A stretch of 64,000 nucleotides of DNA. Origin: Candidatus Eiseniibacteriota bacterium (GTDB lineage Bacteria; Eisenbacteria; RBG-16-71-46; CAIMUX01). The position numbers and the translations under genes are program-made. The stretch covers positions 32,681-96,680 of the forward strand of contig JADJQY010000016.1 of NCBI GenBank assembly GCA_016712505.1, read 5' to 3'. Every line of letters begins with the position of its first letter. Within the stretch, counting starts at the first letter, position 1. Below the pieces are notes generated by a model. It worked only from the letters and a program-made list of their open reading frames with translations, was not told the DNA's origin and made no database searches. Positions 1-7,291 of the stretch are shown in pieces.

Positions 1-1
1 A

Positions 2-1288
2 CACACGCGCTCCTCGGGCATGGCCTACTTCAACGAGCTGGCGAACTCCTTCCTGCACGGCCGGCTGGATGTCCCGGTCCCCTCCTCGAAGCACGACCTG
101 ACCGAGTACCAGGGGCGCTGGTACCTCCCCTTTCCCCCGCTGCCCGCCTTGCTGCTGCTGCCGGGGGTGGCGCTGTTCGGGGCGGACGGGGTGAACGCGG
201 TCCTCTTCTCCATCGTGATGGCGAGTTTGGGGGTGGCCTGCGTGCATGGCATGCTCCGCGCGCTCGCGGACCGGGGGCTGATCGCGCTCGACGCGCGGGG
301 GGCGCTCTGGCTGACCGGCCTGTTCGGCCTCGGGACGGTCTACTGGTCGGTGGCGATCCTTGGGTCGGTCTGGTACCTGGGACAGGTGACGAGCGTCGCC
401 CTGGTGGCTGCGGCGGGCTGGATGGCGGCGGAGCGGCGGCCGCTGGCGGCGGGACTGGCGCTGGCCGGCGCAATCCTCGGCCGGCCGAACCTGATCCTCA
501 CCGCGCCGTTCCTCTGGGCGCTGTGCGCGGTCGACTCGCCCCGATCGAGGGCTGCGCTACCACTCCCGCTCCCGGCCGGGACCGCGCCGCGGCCCTCGCT
601 CTCCGCCGGGGCCACGCCGCGGCTGCTGCTCCCCGCGATCCCGGCGGTCGCCGCGATCGGCGCGCTGCTTCTGTACAATCAGGCGCGCTTCGGGTCGCTG
701 TTCGACTTCGGGTACCGCACGGCCAACGTGCCCCCGAAGCTGGCCGCCGACCTGCGCGAGCTGGGGCAGTTCCACTGGCAGTACGTGACGCGCAATCTGG
801 CGGCGATGCTCTGGCTGCTCCCACAGTGGGACGCGAAGCGGCAGATGCTGGTGCCGAACTTCGAGGGGATGAGCCTCCTCCTCACCACGCCGGCGATCGT
901 CTACCTCGCCCGCCTGCGCGCCGCCGCCGGCAGGGAATCGGGGCCGGACTCGGGCTCGGGCGCGGGCGCGGGCTCGGGCTCGGGCTCGAGCCCGCGCTCG
1001 GCCACACGGCGGGTCATCCGGGCGGCCTGGCTTTCGATCGGACTGCTCCTGCTCCCGCTGCTCACCTACTACAACACCGGCTGGATGCAATTCGGCTACC
1101 GCTTCAGCCTCGACTTCGCGGTTCCTTTGATCGCGCTCCTCGCGATCGCCGCCGGGCCGCACCCCTCGCGGCTCTACCGCGCGCTGATCGTCGCGGGGAT
1201 CGGGGTCAATCTCTGGGGAGTAGCGGCCTGGATGTCGATGCTGCGCGGCTTGCAGCTCCTGATTCCGGCTCCTGACACCGACTTCTGA
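2..1288 (+). CDS. Polytopic membrane protein, glycosyltransferase-like (5' truncated)
   Basis: The reading frame is open to the left edge, so the first visible ATG at 20 is probably internal and the gene starts outside the window. The protein is very hydrophobic with roughly eight to ten membrane spans. Its beginning (NELANSFLHGRLDVP, then LPFPPLPALLLLPG) resembles the first luminal loop of GT39/GT87-like integral membrane glycosyltransferases, which use polyprenyl-phosphate sugars; a late 'NTGWMQFGYRFSLDF' loop fits the same group. Substrate is unknown. Two low-complexity insertions occur, one Pro/Leu/Ala rich around residue 185 and one Gly/Ser rich around residue 312, the latter coded by a GGGCTC microsatellite at about 949-993. 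The next gene follows after 76 bases. Confidence 0.6.
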   Translation, partial: HTRSSGMAYFNELANSFLHGRLDVPVPSSKHDLTEYQGRWYLPFPPLPALLLLPGVALFGADGVNAVLFSIVMASLGVACVHGMLRALADRGLIALDARGALWLTGLFGLGTVYWSVAILGSVWYLGQVTSVALVAAAGWMAAERRPLAAGLALAGAILGRPNLILTAPFLWALCAVDSPRSRAALPLPLPAGTAPRPSLSAGATPRLLLPAIPAVAAIGALLLYNQARFGSLFDFGYRTANVPPKLAADLRELGQFHWQYVTRNLAAMLWLLPQWDAKRQMLVPNFEGMSLLLTTPAIVYLARLRAAAGRESGPDSGSGAGAGSGSGSSPRSATRRVIRAAWLSIGLLLLPLLTYYNTGWMQFGYRFSLDFAVPLIALLAIAAGPHPSRLYRALIVAGIGVNLWGVAAWMSMLRGLQLLIPAPDTDF

Positions 1289-1364
1289 TACCATCGTCCG
1301 GCACGAGACGACCGCCCCCTCGGACCTGCCGGTCGTCACGCACCCAACCGTCGAGGAATCCAGC

Positions 1365-1892
1365 GTGCCGAGTCCATTCGATCACCTCACCGGGGGAGAA
1401 CGCAGCGCCGCCATCATGGCCGCGCTGGCCCCGTTGATCGGCCGCTGGCACGGTGCGGGCGCGGTCGCCTTCCCGGGGATCGAGAGCGTCGCCTATTCCG
1501 AGGAGAGTCAGTTCTACAGCAATGGCGTCGATCCGCTGCTGCACTTCGAGCAACGCACCTGGCGGCTGGGTCCGGATGGCGCGCCGACCTCTCCGCTCCA
1601 CTGGGAGTGCGGCTTCTTCCGTCCGCTCGAGGACGGAGGGATCGAGTTCACCAACACGCAGGGGAACGGGCGAATGGAGATCCTGCGGGGAACCCTCGAT
1701 CCCGAGCATCTGGGCGAGGGGCGCATGCTGCTTCAGCTGGAGAGCAGCTTCCTGGGGAACGACCCGCGCATGGTCCGGACGGCACGCAGCTTCCTGCTCG
1801 AAGGGGATCGCCTGCACTACGAGGCCCGCATGGCAACCACGCGGATCGGCGAGATGCGCCGTCACCTCGACGCGACGCTGAGGCGCGCATAA
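1365..1892 (+). CDS. Nitrobindin-like heme-binding beta-barrel protein
   Basis: A 175-residue protein of the nitrobindin / THAP4 C-terminal family (FABP-like barrel, formerly DUF1794). The hallmark opening strand is present as LIGRWHGAGAVAFPGI (family: G-x-W-x-G-x-G), followed by the LHWECGFFRP strand and the closing MRRHLDATLRR helix/strand that in the family carries the proximal heme ligand His. Family members bind ferric heme and react with nitric oxide or peroxynitrite in the cytoplasm; whether this one does is inferred. The start is a GTG at 1365; no strong ribosome site is visible in front of it. No signal peptide. It stands alone between the membrane protein and the LOG-family gene. 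Confidence 0.75.
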   Translation: MPSPFDHLTGGERSAAIMAALAPLIGRWHGAGAVAFPGIESVAYSEESQFYSNGVDPLLHFEQRTWRLGPDGAPTSPLHWECGFFRPLEDGGIEFTNTQGNGRMEILRGTLDPEHLGEGRMLLQLESSFLGNDPRMVRTARSFLLEGDRLHYEARMATTRIGEMRRHLDATLRRA

Positions 1893-1948
1893 CCTGACCG
1901 AATCGCCCCGCGCTGTGCTAGCCTCCCCCGAACCGGTCCGCGGGAGGA

Positions 1949-2977
1949 GTGAGCTTGAGCGAACAGACGTTTTCCTGGGAAGAGGCGGAGGCCCGCGCGA
2001 ATCACCTGCTCGACCTGGTCGGCGAGGTGAAGAACCGCGAGTTCCACTACGAAGTGCTGATGTCCGGCGTGCGCCTGGCCAAGGACGACCCGGATCGCCT
2101 CGACCTCAAGATCCTGAACAGCGCGTTCAAGGAACTGCGCTACTCCTTCCGACTCTTCCAGCGGCACCGGGGCAAGCGCAAGGTGGCCTGCTTCGGTTCG
2201 GCGCGCACCCGCCCGGGGACCGAGCTGTACGAACTGGCCGAGCGGACCGGAGAGGAACTGGTCCAGGCGGGCTACCAGGTGATCACCGGCGCGGGCCCGG
2301 GAGTGATGGAGGCGGCGAACAAGGGAGCAGGCCTCGAGGGCGGCTTCGGGTTGGCCATCCGCCTTCCGTTCGAACCGGCACCGAACCGCCACGTGCGGGC
2401 CGATCGGCTGATCAACTTCAAATACTTCTTCACCCGGAAGCTGATCTTCATCAAGGAGTCCGACGCCTTCATCCTCTTCCCCGGCGGCTTCGGAACCAAC
2501 GACGAATGCTTCGAGCTCCTCACCCTACTCCAGACCGGCAAGTGCGATCCCACTCCGGTGGTCCTGCTCGACGAGCCGGGCGGCACCTACTGGGAGAGCT
2601 GGATGCAGTTCGTGCGGAAGGAACTGGTCGGGCGCGAGATGATCGACGATGAGGATCTGAAGCTCCTCACCCTGGCGAAAACCCCGGAAGAGGCACTGAC
2701 CGAGATTCGCCAGTTCTACCGGGTCTACCACTCCTCCCGCTTCGTGGGCGACCGTTTGATGCTCCGGTTGCAGAAGCCGCTCGGCGCCGAGGACTTCGCC
2801 CGATTGGAGCGAGACTTCGACGATCTGATCGCCGACGGCACCCTGGAAGCGTGCGCGATCCTGGAAGAGGACGCGGCCGACCCGCTCGTCGCGGGGCTTT
2901 CGCCGATCTGGTTCCAGTTCGACAAGAAGCGCTTCTCGCGCCTGCGCGAAATGATCGACACGATCAATACGCTCTGA
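1949..2977 (+). CDS. LOG-family nucleotide-binding protein (TIGR00730-like)
   Basis: A Rossmann-fold protein of the LOG / 'lysine decarboxylase-like' family. Visible motifs are CFGSARTRPG (residues 81-90), GAGPGVMEAANKGA (114-127) and the family signature PGGFGTNDE (178-186), where Glu acts in phosphoribohydrolase members that cleave nucleoside 5'-monophosphates. At 342 residues it is longer than the plant-type LOG proteins (about 200) and has an extra N-terminal helical part and a roughly 100-residue C-terminal extension, like other long bacterial members; the actual substrate is not predictable. A GGGAGGAG ribosome site lies directly before the GTG at 1949, so a TTG two codons later (1955) is an equally good start. 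Its end overlaps the stop of the convergent SprT-like gene by 14 bases. Confidence 0.8.
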   Translation: MSLSEQTFSWEEAEARANHLLDLVGEVKNREFHYEVLMSGVRLAKDDPDRLDLKILNSAFKELRYSFRLFQRHRGKRKVACFGSARTRPGTELYELAERTGEELVQAGYQVITGAGPGVMEAANKGAGLEGGFGLAIRLPFEPAPNRHVRADRLINFKYFFTRKLIFIKESDAFILFPGGFGTNDECFELLTLLQTGKCDPTPVVLLDEPGGTYWESWMQFVRKELVGREMIDDEDLKLLTLAKTPEEALTEIRQFYRVYHSSRFVGDRLMLRLQKPLGAEDFARLERDFDDLIADGTLEACAILEEDAADPLVAGLSPIWFQFDKKRFSRLREMIDTINTL

Positions 2978-3710
2978 TCCCGGTCGGCGCTCGGAGCGTG
3001 CCGGATCTCGGCGCATGCCGGCTCCGGGAACACGCCGGCTCGCCTCGGGAGCACGCAACCTCTCCGAGCGCGGCCCTCTCTCCGGGCGAACGCTCACCTC
3101 CGCGCACCGGCGCGGCGTTGAGGCGGTAGGTCGCACGGGCGCGGTAGCCGGCGGCGCGCATCAGAGCGCCCCACTCCTTGCCGTGCGGCCGCACCCGACG
3201 CCGATGGATCGCGAAGACCGCGGCGTGGGCGACCTCGTGACAGACCACCTCGCGGAGCAGCGCGGGATCGCCGTCGGCCAGACTGCGCTTCAACCGCACC
3301 AGCCCGTGGGCCGGATGACAACGCCCGAGGGAGCGCGTGAGCCGCCCGCTGTAGCGGATGTCGAGCCGTTCCTCCAGGCCAGGCACGCCCCAGAGGCGCA
3401 TCCAGCCTTCGACATCCTCGCGCAGGACGGGCGAGAGATCGTTCCGCAGCGTGCGGCGGGTGTGGCGAACGCCGTAGGAGCGCAGGGTCTCCTGGCGGGA
3501 AAGCGGCCCCTGTTGCGCGCGCTGCTTCACGCGCTTGACGCGCTGCACGGAGCGACGCTCCTGGCGCGAGACCGGCAGGCGCGAGATGGTCTCGGCCGGT
3601 CGGCGACGGACGGGGCGGGACGGAACCGCGGGGCCCGGCGCGACGGCGGTGACCGCTTCGTCGCCGCGCAATCCGCGCACGAAATCGATCACCAACTGGA
3701 CGATCTTCAT
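2964..3710 (-). CDS. SprT-like zinc metalloprotease domain protein
   Basis: About 248 residues. The zinc site is CHEVAHAAVFAIHRR (HExxH at 158-162) with a following RPHGKEWGALMRAAGY, whose His176 is the usual third ligand; this arrangement is that of SprT/YgjP-like putative peptidases. The N-terminal 100 residues are basic and low in structure, and the C-terminal 50 residues are Arg/Ser/Gly rich and probably unstructured. I place the start at the ATG ending at 3710 because a GAGAGGGAAG ribosome site precedes it; the open frame continues upstream to 3863 through a 46-bp tandem repeat, which argues against the longer form. Substrates are unknown; SprT relatives act on DNA-protein crosslinks or have unassigned roles. 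It is convergent with, and overlaps, the LOG-family gene. Confidence 0.7.
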   Translation of the reverse strand: MKIVQLVIDFVRGLRGDEAVTAVAPGPAVPSRPVRRRPAETISRLPVSRQERRSVQRVKRVKQRAQQGPLSRQETLRSYGVRHTRRTLRNDLSPVLREDVEGWMRLWGVPGLEERLDIRYSGRLTRSLGRCHPAHGLVRLKRSLADGDPALLREVVCHEVAHAAVFAIHRRRVRPHGKEWGALMRAAGYRARATYRLNAAPVRGGERSPGERAALGEVACSRGEPACSRSRHAPRSGTLRAPTGIRAY

Positions 3711-3832
3711 CTTCCCTCTCCCCTCCCTGGTCGAGCCCGCTGCACCGGTCTGCCGACGCGCGCCCTCCCCCGGCTCATCCCTGAGCCAGGAAGGCCCGAT
3801 CTGGGCGGGCACACCCTGGGAGACCGGGCCGG

Positions 3833-3924
3833 ATACCCGGACCGCTACGAACTCCGCGGCCACGAAACCAGCGGCCGCATACCCGGACCGCTACGAACTC
3901 CGTGGCCACGAAACCAGCGGCCGC
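3833..3924. repeat. Two tandem copies of a 46-bp unit
   Basis: The unit begins atacccggaccgctacgaac and ends agcggccgc; copies run 3833-3878 and 3879-3924 and differ at one base (c at 3857, t at 3903). It lies in the gap between the SprT-like gene and the symporter. A partial third echo (gagcggccgc) follows. No transposase or coding role is evident. Confidence 0.85.
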
Positions 3925-3952
3925 GTAACCGAGCGGCCGCCTACCCCGACGA

Positions 3953-5218
3953 CTACGACTCCGATCGTCGTTCGCCGTGCGACACCACCACCGCGGCGGC
4001 GAGGTCGCCCGAGACATTCAACACCGTGCGGCACATGTCGAGAAAACGGTCGACGCCGAGGATCAGTCCGATCCCCTCGACCGGAATGTGGACCATGCCG
4101 AGGATCATCGCGATCACCGGGATCGATCCGGCCGGAACCCCCGCCGTCCCGATGCCGCCCAGAATACAGATCCCGACGATCATGATCTGCTGCGAAAGCG
4201 AGAGGGCCACGCCAAAGAACTGGGCCAGGAACAGCACCGTCACCCCTTCGAAGAGCGCGGTTCCATTCTGATTGGCGGTCGACCCGATGGTCAGGACGAA
4301 GCGGCTGATCTGCGGGGGCAGATGGAGCTTCTCCTCCGCCACCCGAAGGGCGGTGGGCAGGGTCGCGTTGCTCGAAGCGGTCGAGAAGGCGGTGATCATC
4401 GCCTCCTCGATCCCCTTGAAGAAACGGATGGGACTCATTCCGCCGAAGAGCCGCACGGCGAGCGAGTAGACCACGACCTGATGGATCGCGAGGGCGAAGA
4501 AGACCACCAGCACGTACTTGAGCAGCTTGCCCAGCACCTCGTACCCGAGCTGTGCCGTGAGGGTGAAGAGCAGTGCGGCGACTCCGAGCGGCGCGAAGCC
4601 GATGACCAGATGGATCAGGCGCATCGAGACCTCGAACAGTCCCTCCAGCACCCCCTCGAGCCGGCGCGCCGACTCCCCCGGCGTCATGGCGAGCCCGATG
4701 CCGAAGAGCAGCGAGAAGAACATCACCGCGAGCATGTCCCCCTCGGCCATCGCCTTGATCGGGTTGTTGGGCACGATCGAGACGATGAGATCGATTCCGC
4801 TCTTCGGGGCCGGGGCGCTGGTGATGCCGGAGGCGCGGCCGGCGGCCCCTTCCATCAGCTTGGCCCGCGTCGCCTCGGAGAGACCGGCCCCCGGTTGCAC
4901 CAGGTTGACCAGCGTGATCCCGATCGCCACCGCGATGGCGGAGACCACCACGGTGTAGGCCAAGGTGCGCCAGCCGATGCGCCCCAACTGACGCAGATCC
5001 CCGAGGCCGGCCACCCCGAGCGCGAGAGCGGAAAAGAGGAGCGGGATCACCAGCATCATCAGCAGCCGGAGAAAGATCTGGCCGATCGGCTGCGAGACGT
5101 ACTTCACGAAGCCGGCGAGGGCCGGGGCATCACCAAAGGTAAGATGCGCGGCCACTCCTGCGACCAGCCCGACCAGCAGCCCGATCGCCATCCGCACATG
5201 CAGCGCGCGCGTGCTCAA
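3953..5218 (-). CDS. Dicarboxylate/amino acid:cation symporter (DAACS/SLC1 family)
   Basis: A 421-residue inner-membrane symporter of the GltP/DctA family, which couples uptake of glutamate, aspartate or C4-dicarboxylates to Na+ or H+. Family motifs are visible: LLMMLVIPLLFSAL in the scaffold, STASSNATLPTAL (the serine-rich HP1 tip), STANQNGTALFEG (the NMDGT-type cation motif on TM7, here NQNGT), GGIGTAGVPAGSIP (HP2) and the substrate-contacting DRFLDMCRTVLNVSGD on TM8. The Asp and Arg in DRFLDMCRT are the residues that read the substrate carboxylate and amino groups in characterised members. Start is TTG at 5218, overlapping the pdxH stop as TTGA, so translation is probably coupled; an in-frame ATG lies nine codons inside. 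Confidence 0.9.
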   Translation of the reverse strand: MSTRALHVRMAIGLLVGLVAGVAAHLTFGDAPALAGFVKYVSQPIGQIFLRLLMMLVIPLLFSALALGVAGLGDLRQLGRIGWRTLAYTVVVSAIAVAIGITLVNLVQPGAGLSEATRAKLMEGAAGRASGITSAPAPKSGIDLIVSIVPNNPIKAMAEGDMLAVMFFSLLFGIGLAMTPGESARRLEGVLEGLFEVSMRLIHLVIGFAPLGVAALLFTLTAQLGYEVLGKLLKYVLVVFFALAIHQVVVYSLAVRLFGGMSPIRFFKGIEEAMITAFSTASSNATLPTALRVAEEKLHLPPQISRFVLTIGSTANQNGTALFEGVTVLFLAQFFGVALSLSQQIMIVGICILGGIGTAGVPAGSIPVIAMILGMVHIPVEGIGLILGVDRFLDMCRTVLNVSGDLAAAVVVSHGERRSES

Positions 5219-5865
5219 GGGGCGAGTCGCTCCCGCGCCCAGACGCCACCCTCCAGGCGGTAGCGCACCCGATCGTGGAGACGGTCGCGGCGCCCCTGCC
5301 AGAACTCGTACTCGGTCGGGGTGACCCGATACCCGCCCCAGGTCTCGGGCCGGGGCACCTCCTCGCCTGGATGGCGGAGTTCCAGGGAAGCCACCGCGGC
5401 CAGAAGTTGGTCACGGGAAGAGACACTCCGACTCTGGGCGGAGGCGAGCGCTCCGATCCGACTGGCGCGGGGGCGGGCATTCCAGTGGGCGGTCGACTCC
5501 AGGTCGGAAGTACGCGCCACCCCGCCCGAGATCCGGACCTGGCGTTCCAGCCGATCCCAGAAGAACAACAGCGACGCCGCCGGATTTTCCTCTAATTCGA
5601 GCCCCTTTTGACTCTCGTAGTTGGTGCAGAAGACGAATCCGTCGGCCGCGAAGCGCTTGAGCAGGACCATGCGCACCGACGGCCGTCCATTGCGATCGGC
5701 GGTCGCGAGCGCCATGGCGTGCGGTTCCACCAACCCGGCGCCGAGGGCGGTGGCGAACCAGACCTCGAACTGGCGCAGCGGATCGGGATCGAACGCCGCC
5801 GGATCGACCGGGCCGTCCCCCGGATCGCCTGCGCCGTACTCCTTGCGGGTGCCGATGGGATCCAT
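5215..5865 (-). CDS. pdxH: Pyridoxamine 5'-phosphate oxidase
   Basis: A 216-residue FMN-dependent oxidase making pyridoxal 5'-phosphate from PNP or PMP. The family pattern is complete: PDPLRQFEVWFATAL, MALATADRNGRPSVRMVLLKRFAADGFVFCTNYESQKGLELEENPAASLLFFWDRLERQ compared in pieces, then SRDQLLAAV, the PxPETWGGYRVTP segment and the terminal RDRLHDRVRYR. Arg and Lys residues in RMVLLK and FYWD-like LFFWDRLERQVRI contact FMN and substrate in the known enzymes. It is followed with a 4-base overlap by the symporter gene, so the two form an operon. The ATG at 5865 has no Shine-Dalgarno sequence (TCCTCC rather than GGAGG precedes it); see the promoter entry for a possible leaderless start. Confidence 0.93.
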   Translation of the reverse strand: MDPIGTRKEYGAGDPGDGPVDPAAFDPDPLRQFEVWFATALGAGLVEPHAMALATADRNGRPSVRMVLLKRFAADGFVFCTNYESQKGLELEENPAASLLFFWDRLERQVRISGGVARTSDLESTAHWNARPRASRIGALASAQSRSVSSRDQLLAAVASLELRHPGEEVPRPETWGGYRVTPTEYEFWQGRRDRLHDRVRYRLEGGVWARERLAP

Positions 5866-5873
5866 GGCGGAGG

Positions 5874-5902
5874 AACCTAAACCGCCCGGTCGGAGAGGTC
5901 AA
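5874..5902 (-). promoter_or_regulatory. Putative sigma70-type promoter of pdxH
   Basis: Read on the minus strand: TTGACC (5902-5897), 17 bases, TAGGTT (5879-5874), then 8 bases to the pdxH ATG. The -35 matches five of six consensus bases, the -10 three of six. The expected start point falls at or beside the ATG, which suits a leaderless message and explains the missing ribosome site. Confidence 0.4.
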
Positions 5903-6118
5903 CGTGCGGGCCAGAGACCTGCGGGCCAGAGCCCTGGCCAGGGCCAGGACCAGAGTCCGCACAGCCGGGTCCCAACACGCGCCGCTCCGACCGCCGCCAG
6001 CCCGGCCCGCGCTCGCTCCTTCCTTCGCGGTCAAGAAGGCGCGCCACGGATCCGAACCCCTACCTTGAGTCTCCCCCCAGACAGACCGTGATCCATGTGA
6101 AGGAAACCGGAGGGCTCC

Positions 6119-7291
6119 ATGATCGTCGGTTCGAGCTGCATCCAGCAGGCCACCACGGGCGCCGCTACCCCACGCCAGGCGGTGCGGGAACTGTGCGAAA
6201 CCCTCGGCGCCACCCAGAACGAACTCGGGATCGTCTTCGTCTCCCCGCGCTATGACCGCGAAGCGTTCGCCGCGGAGCTGCACCGCTACCTACCCGGGAC
6301 CCCGTGGGTCGGCTGCACCACGGCAGGTGAGATCGCCCCCAGTGGGTATGCCGATGACTCCGCCGTCGCGATCGTCCTCCCGTCGGAGCACTTCCGCGTG
6401 GTGGTCGAACCGATCGAGGATCTGGCGCACTTCAGTACCCAGAGCGGTCGCCATGTCGCCGGAACCGCCCTCGCCCGCCTCCGCACGCGCGGGATCGCCC
6501 CGAGCCCGACCAACACCTTCGCGCTCCTCTTGATCGACGGGCTGTCGGTGCGCGAGGAGTTCGTGGTCAGCAGCATCTCCGCCGCCCTGGGAGAGATTCC
6601 GCTCTTCGGCGGTTCGGCCGGCGATGCGCTCCAGTTCCGCGAAACGGCAGTCCTCTGCAACGGCGCCTTTGCCCGGGACCGGGCCGTGCTGGTGCTCATC
6701 CAGACCGATCTGCCGTTCCGCGTCTTCAAGACCCAGCACTTCATCCCGGCCAACCAGAAGCTGGTGGTCACCGGGGCCGACGCCGAACGCCGGGTCGTGA
6801 CCGAGATCAACGGAGAGATCGCGCGCGACGAGTACGCCCGACTCGTCGGCGTCTCCCCGGAGGACCTCAGCCCCGCGGTGTTCGCCAAGAATCCGGTGGT
6901 GGTGCGCGTCGGAGGAGACACCTTCGTTCGCTCCATCTCACGCGCCAATCCGGATGGAAGCCTCACCTTCTTCTGCGCCATCGAGGAGGGGGTGGTCCTC
7001 TCCCTGGCCACGGGGGGCAACCTGGTGGCGAATCTCGAGGCGGCCTTCGTCGAGGTTTCCCGGGTCGTGGGCGCACCGGAACTGATCCTGGGCTGCGATT
7101 GCATCCTGCGGAAGCTCGAGATCGACCGCGACGGGCTGCGCGACGCGGTCGGTGAACTGTTCCACCGCTTCCATGTGGTGGGCTTCGCGACCTACGGTGA
7201 ACAGATCGACTCGGTACACGTGAACCAGACCTTCACCGGGGTGGCGATCGGCGTGAAGCGGGCGGATGGCACCGGCCCTGATGCCGCCTGA
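6119..7291 (+). CDS. FIST-domain sensory protein
   Basis: A 390-residue cytoplasmic protein with FIST_N (about 20-220) followed by FIST_C (about 225-375). Typical pieces are WVGCTTAGEIAPSGY, LLIDGLSVREEFVVSSIS, PLFGGSAGDALQF and, near the end, ELILGCDCILRKLE and VVGFATYGEQIDSVHVNQTFTG (in parts). FIST domains are proposed small-ligand sensors, perhaps for amino acids, and commonly sit beside or inside signalling proteins. A GGAGGG ribosome site lies 5-6 bases before the ATG. Its last 26 bases overlap the next gene, a hybrid histidine kinase that lacks any obvious sensor domain of its own, so FIST probably supplies the signal. Confidence 0.88.
   Translation: MIVGSSCIQQATTGAATPRQAVRELCETLGATQNELGIVFVSPRYDREAFAAELHRYLPGTPWVGCTTAGEIAPSGYADDSAVAIVLPSEHFRVVVEPIEDLAHFSTQSGRHVAGTALARLRTRGIAPSPTNTFALLLIDGLSVREEFVVSSISAALGEIPLFGGSAGDALQFRETAVLCNGAFARDRAVLVLIQTDLPFRVFKTQHFIPANQKLVVTGADAERRVVTEINGEIARDEYARLVGVSPEDLSPAVFAKNPVVVRVGGDTFVRSISRANPDGSLTFFCAIEEGVVLSLATGGNLVANLEAAFVEVSRVVGAPELILGCDCILRKLEIDRDGLRDAVGELFHRFHVVGFATYGEQIDSVHVNQTFTGVAIGVKRADGTGPDAA

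Noticed and set aside
949..993. GGGCTC repeats as a possible regulatory or mobile sequence
   Set aside because: The run keeps the frame of the membrane protein and codes a Gly/Ser linker; a simple microsatellite is enough to explain it.
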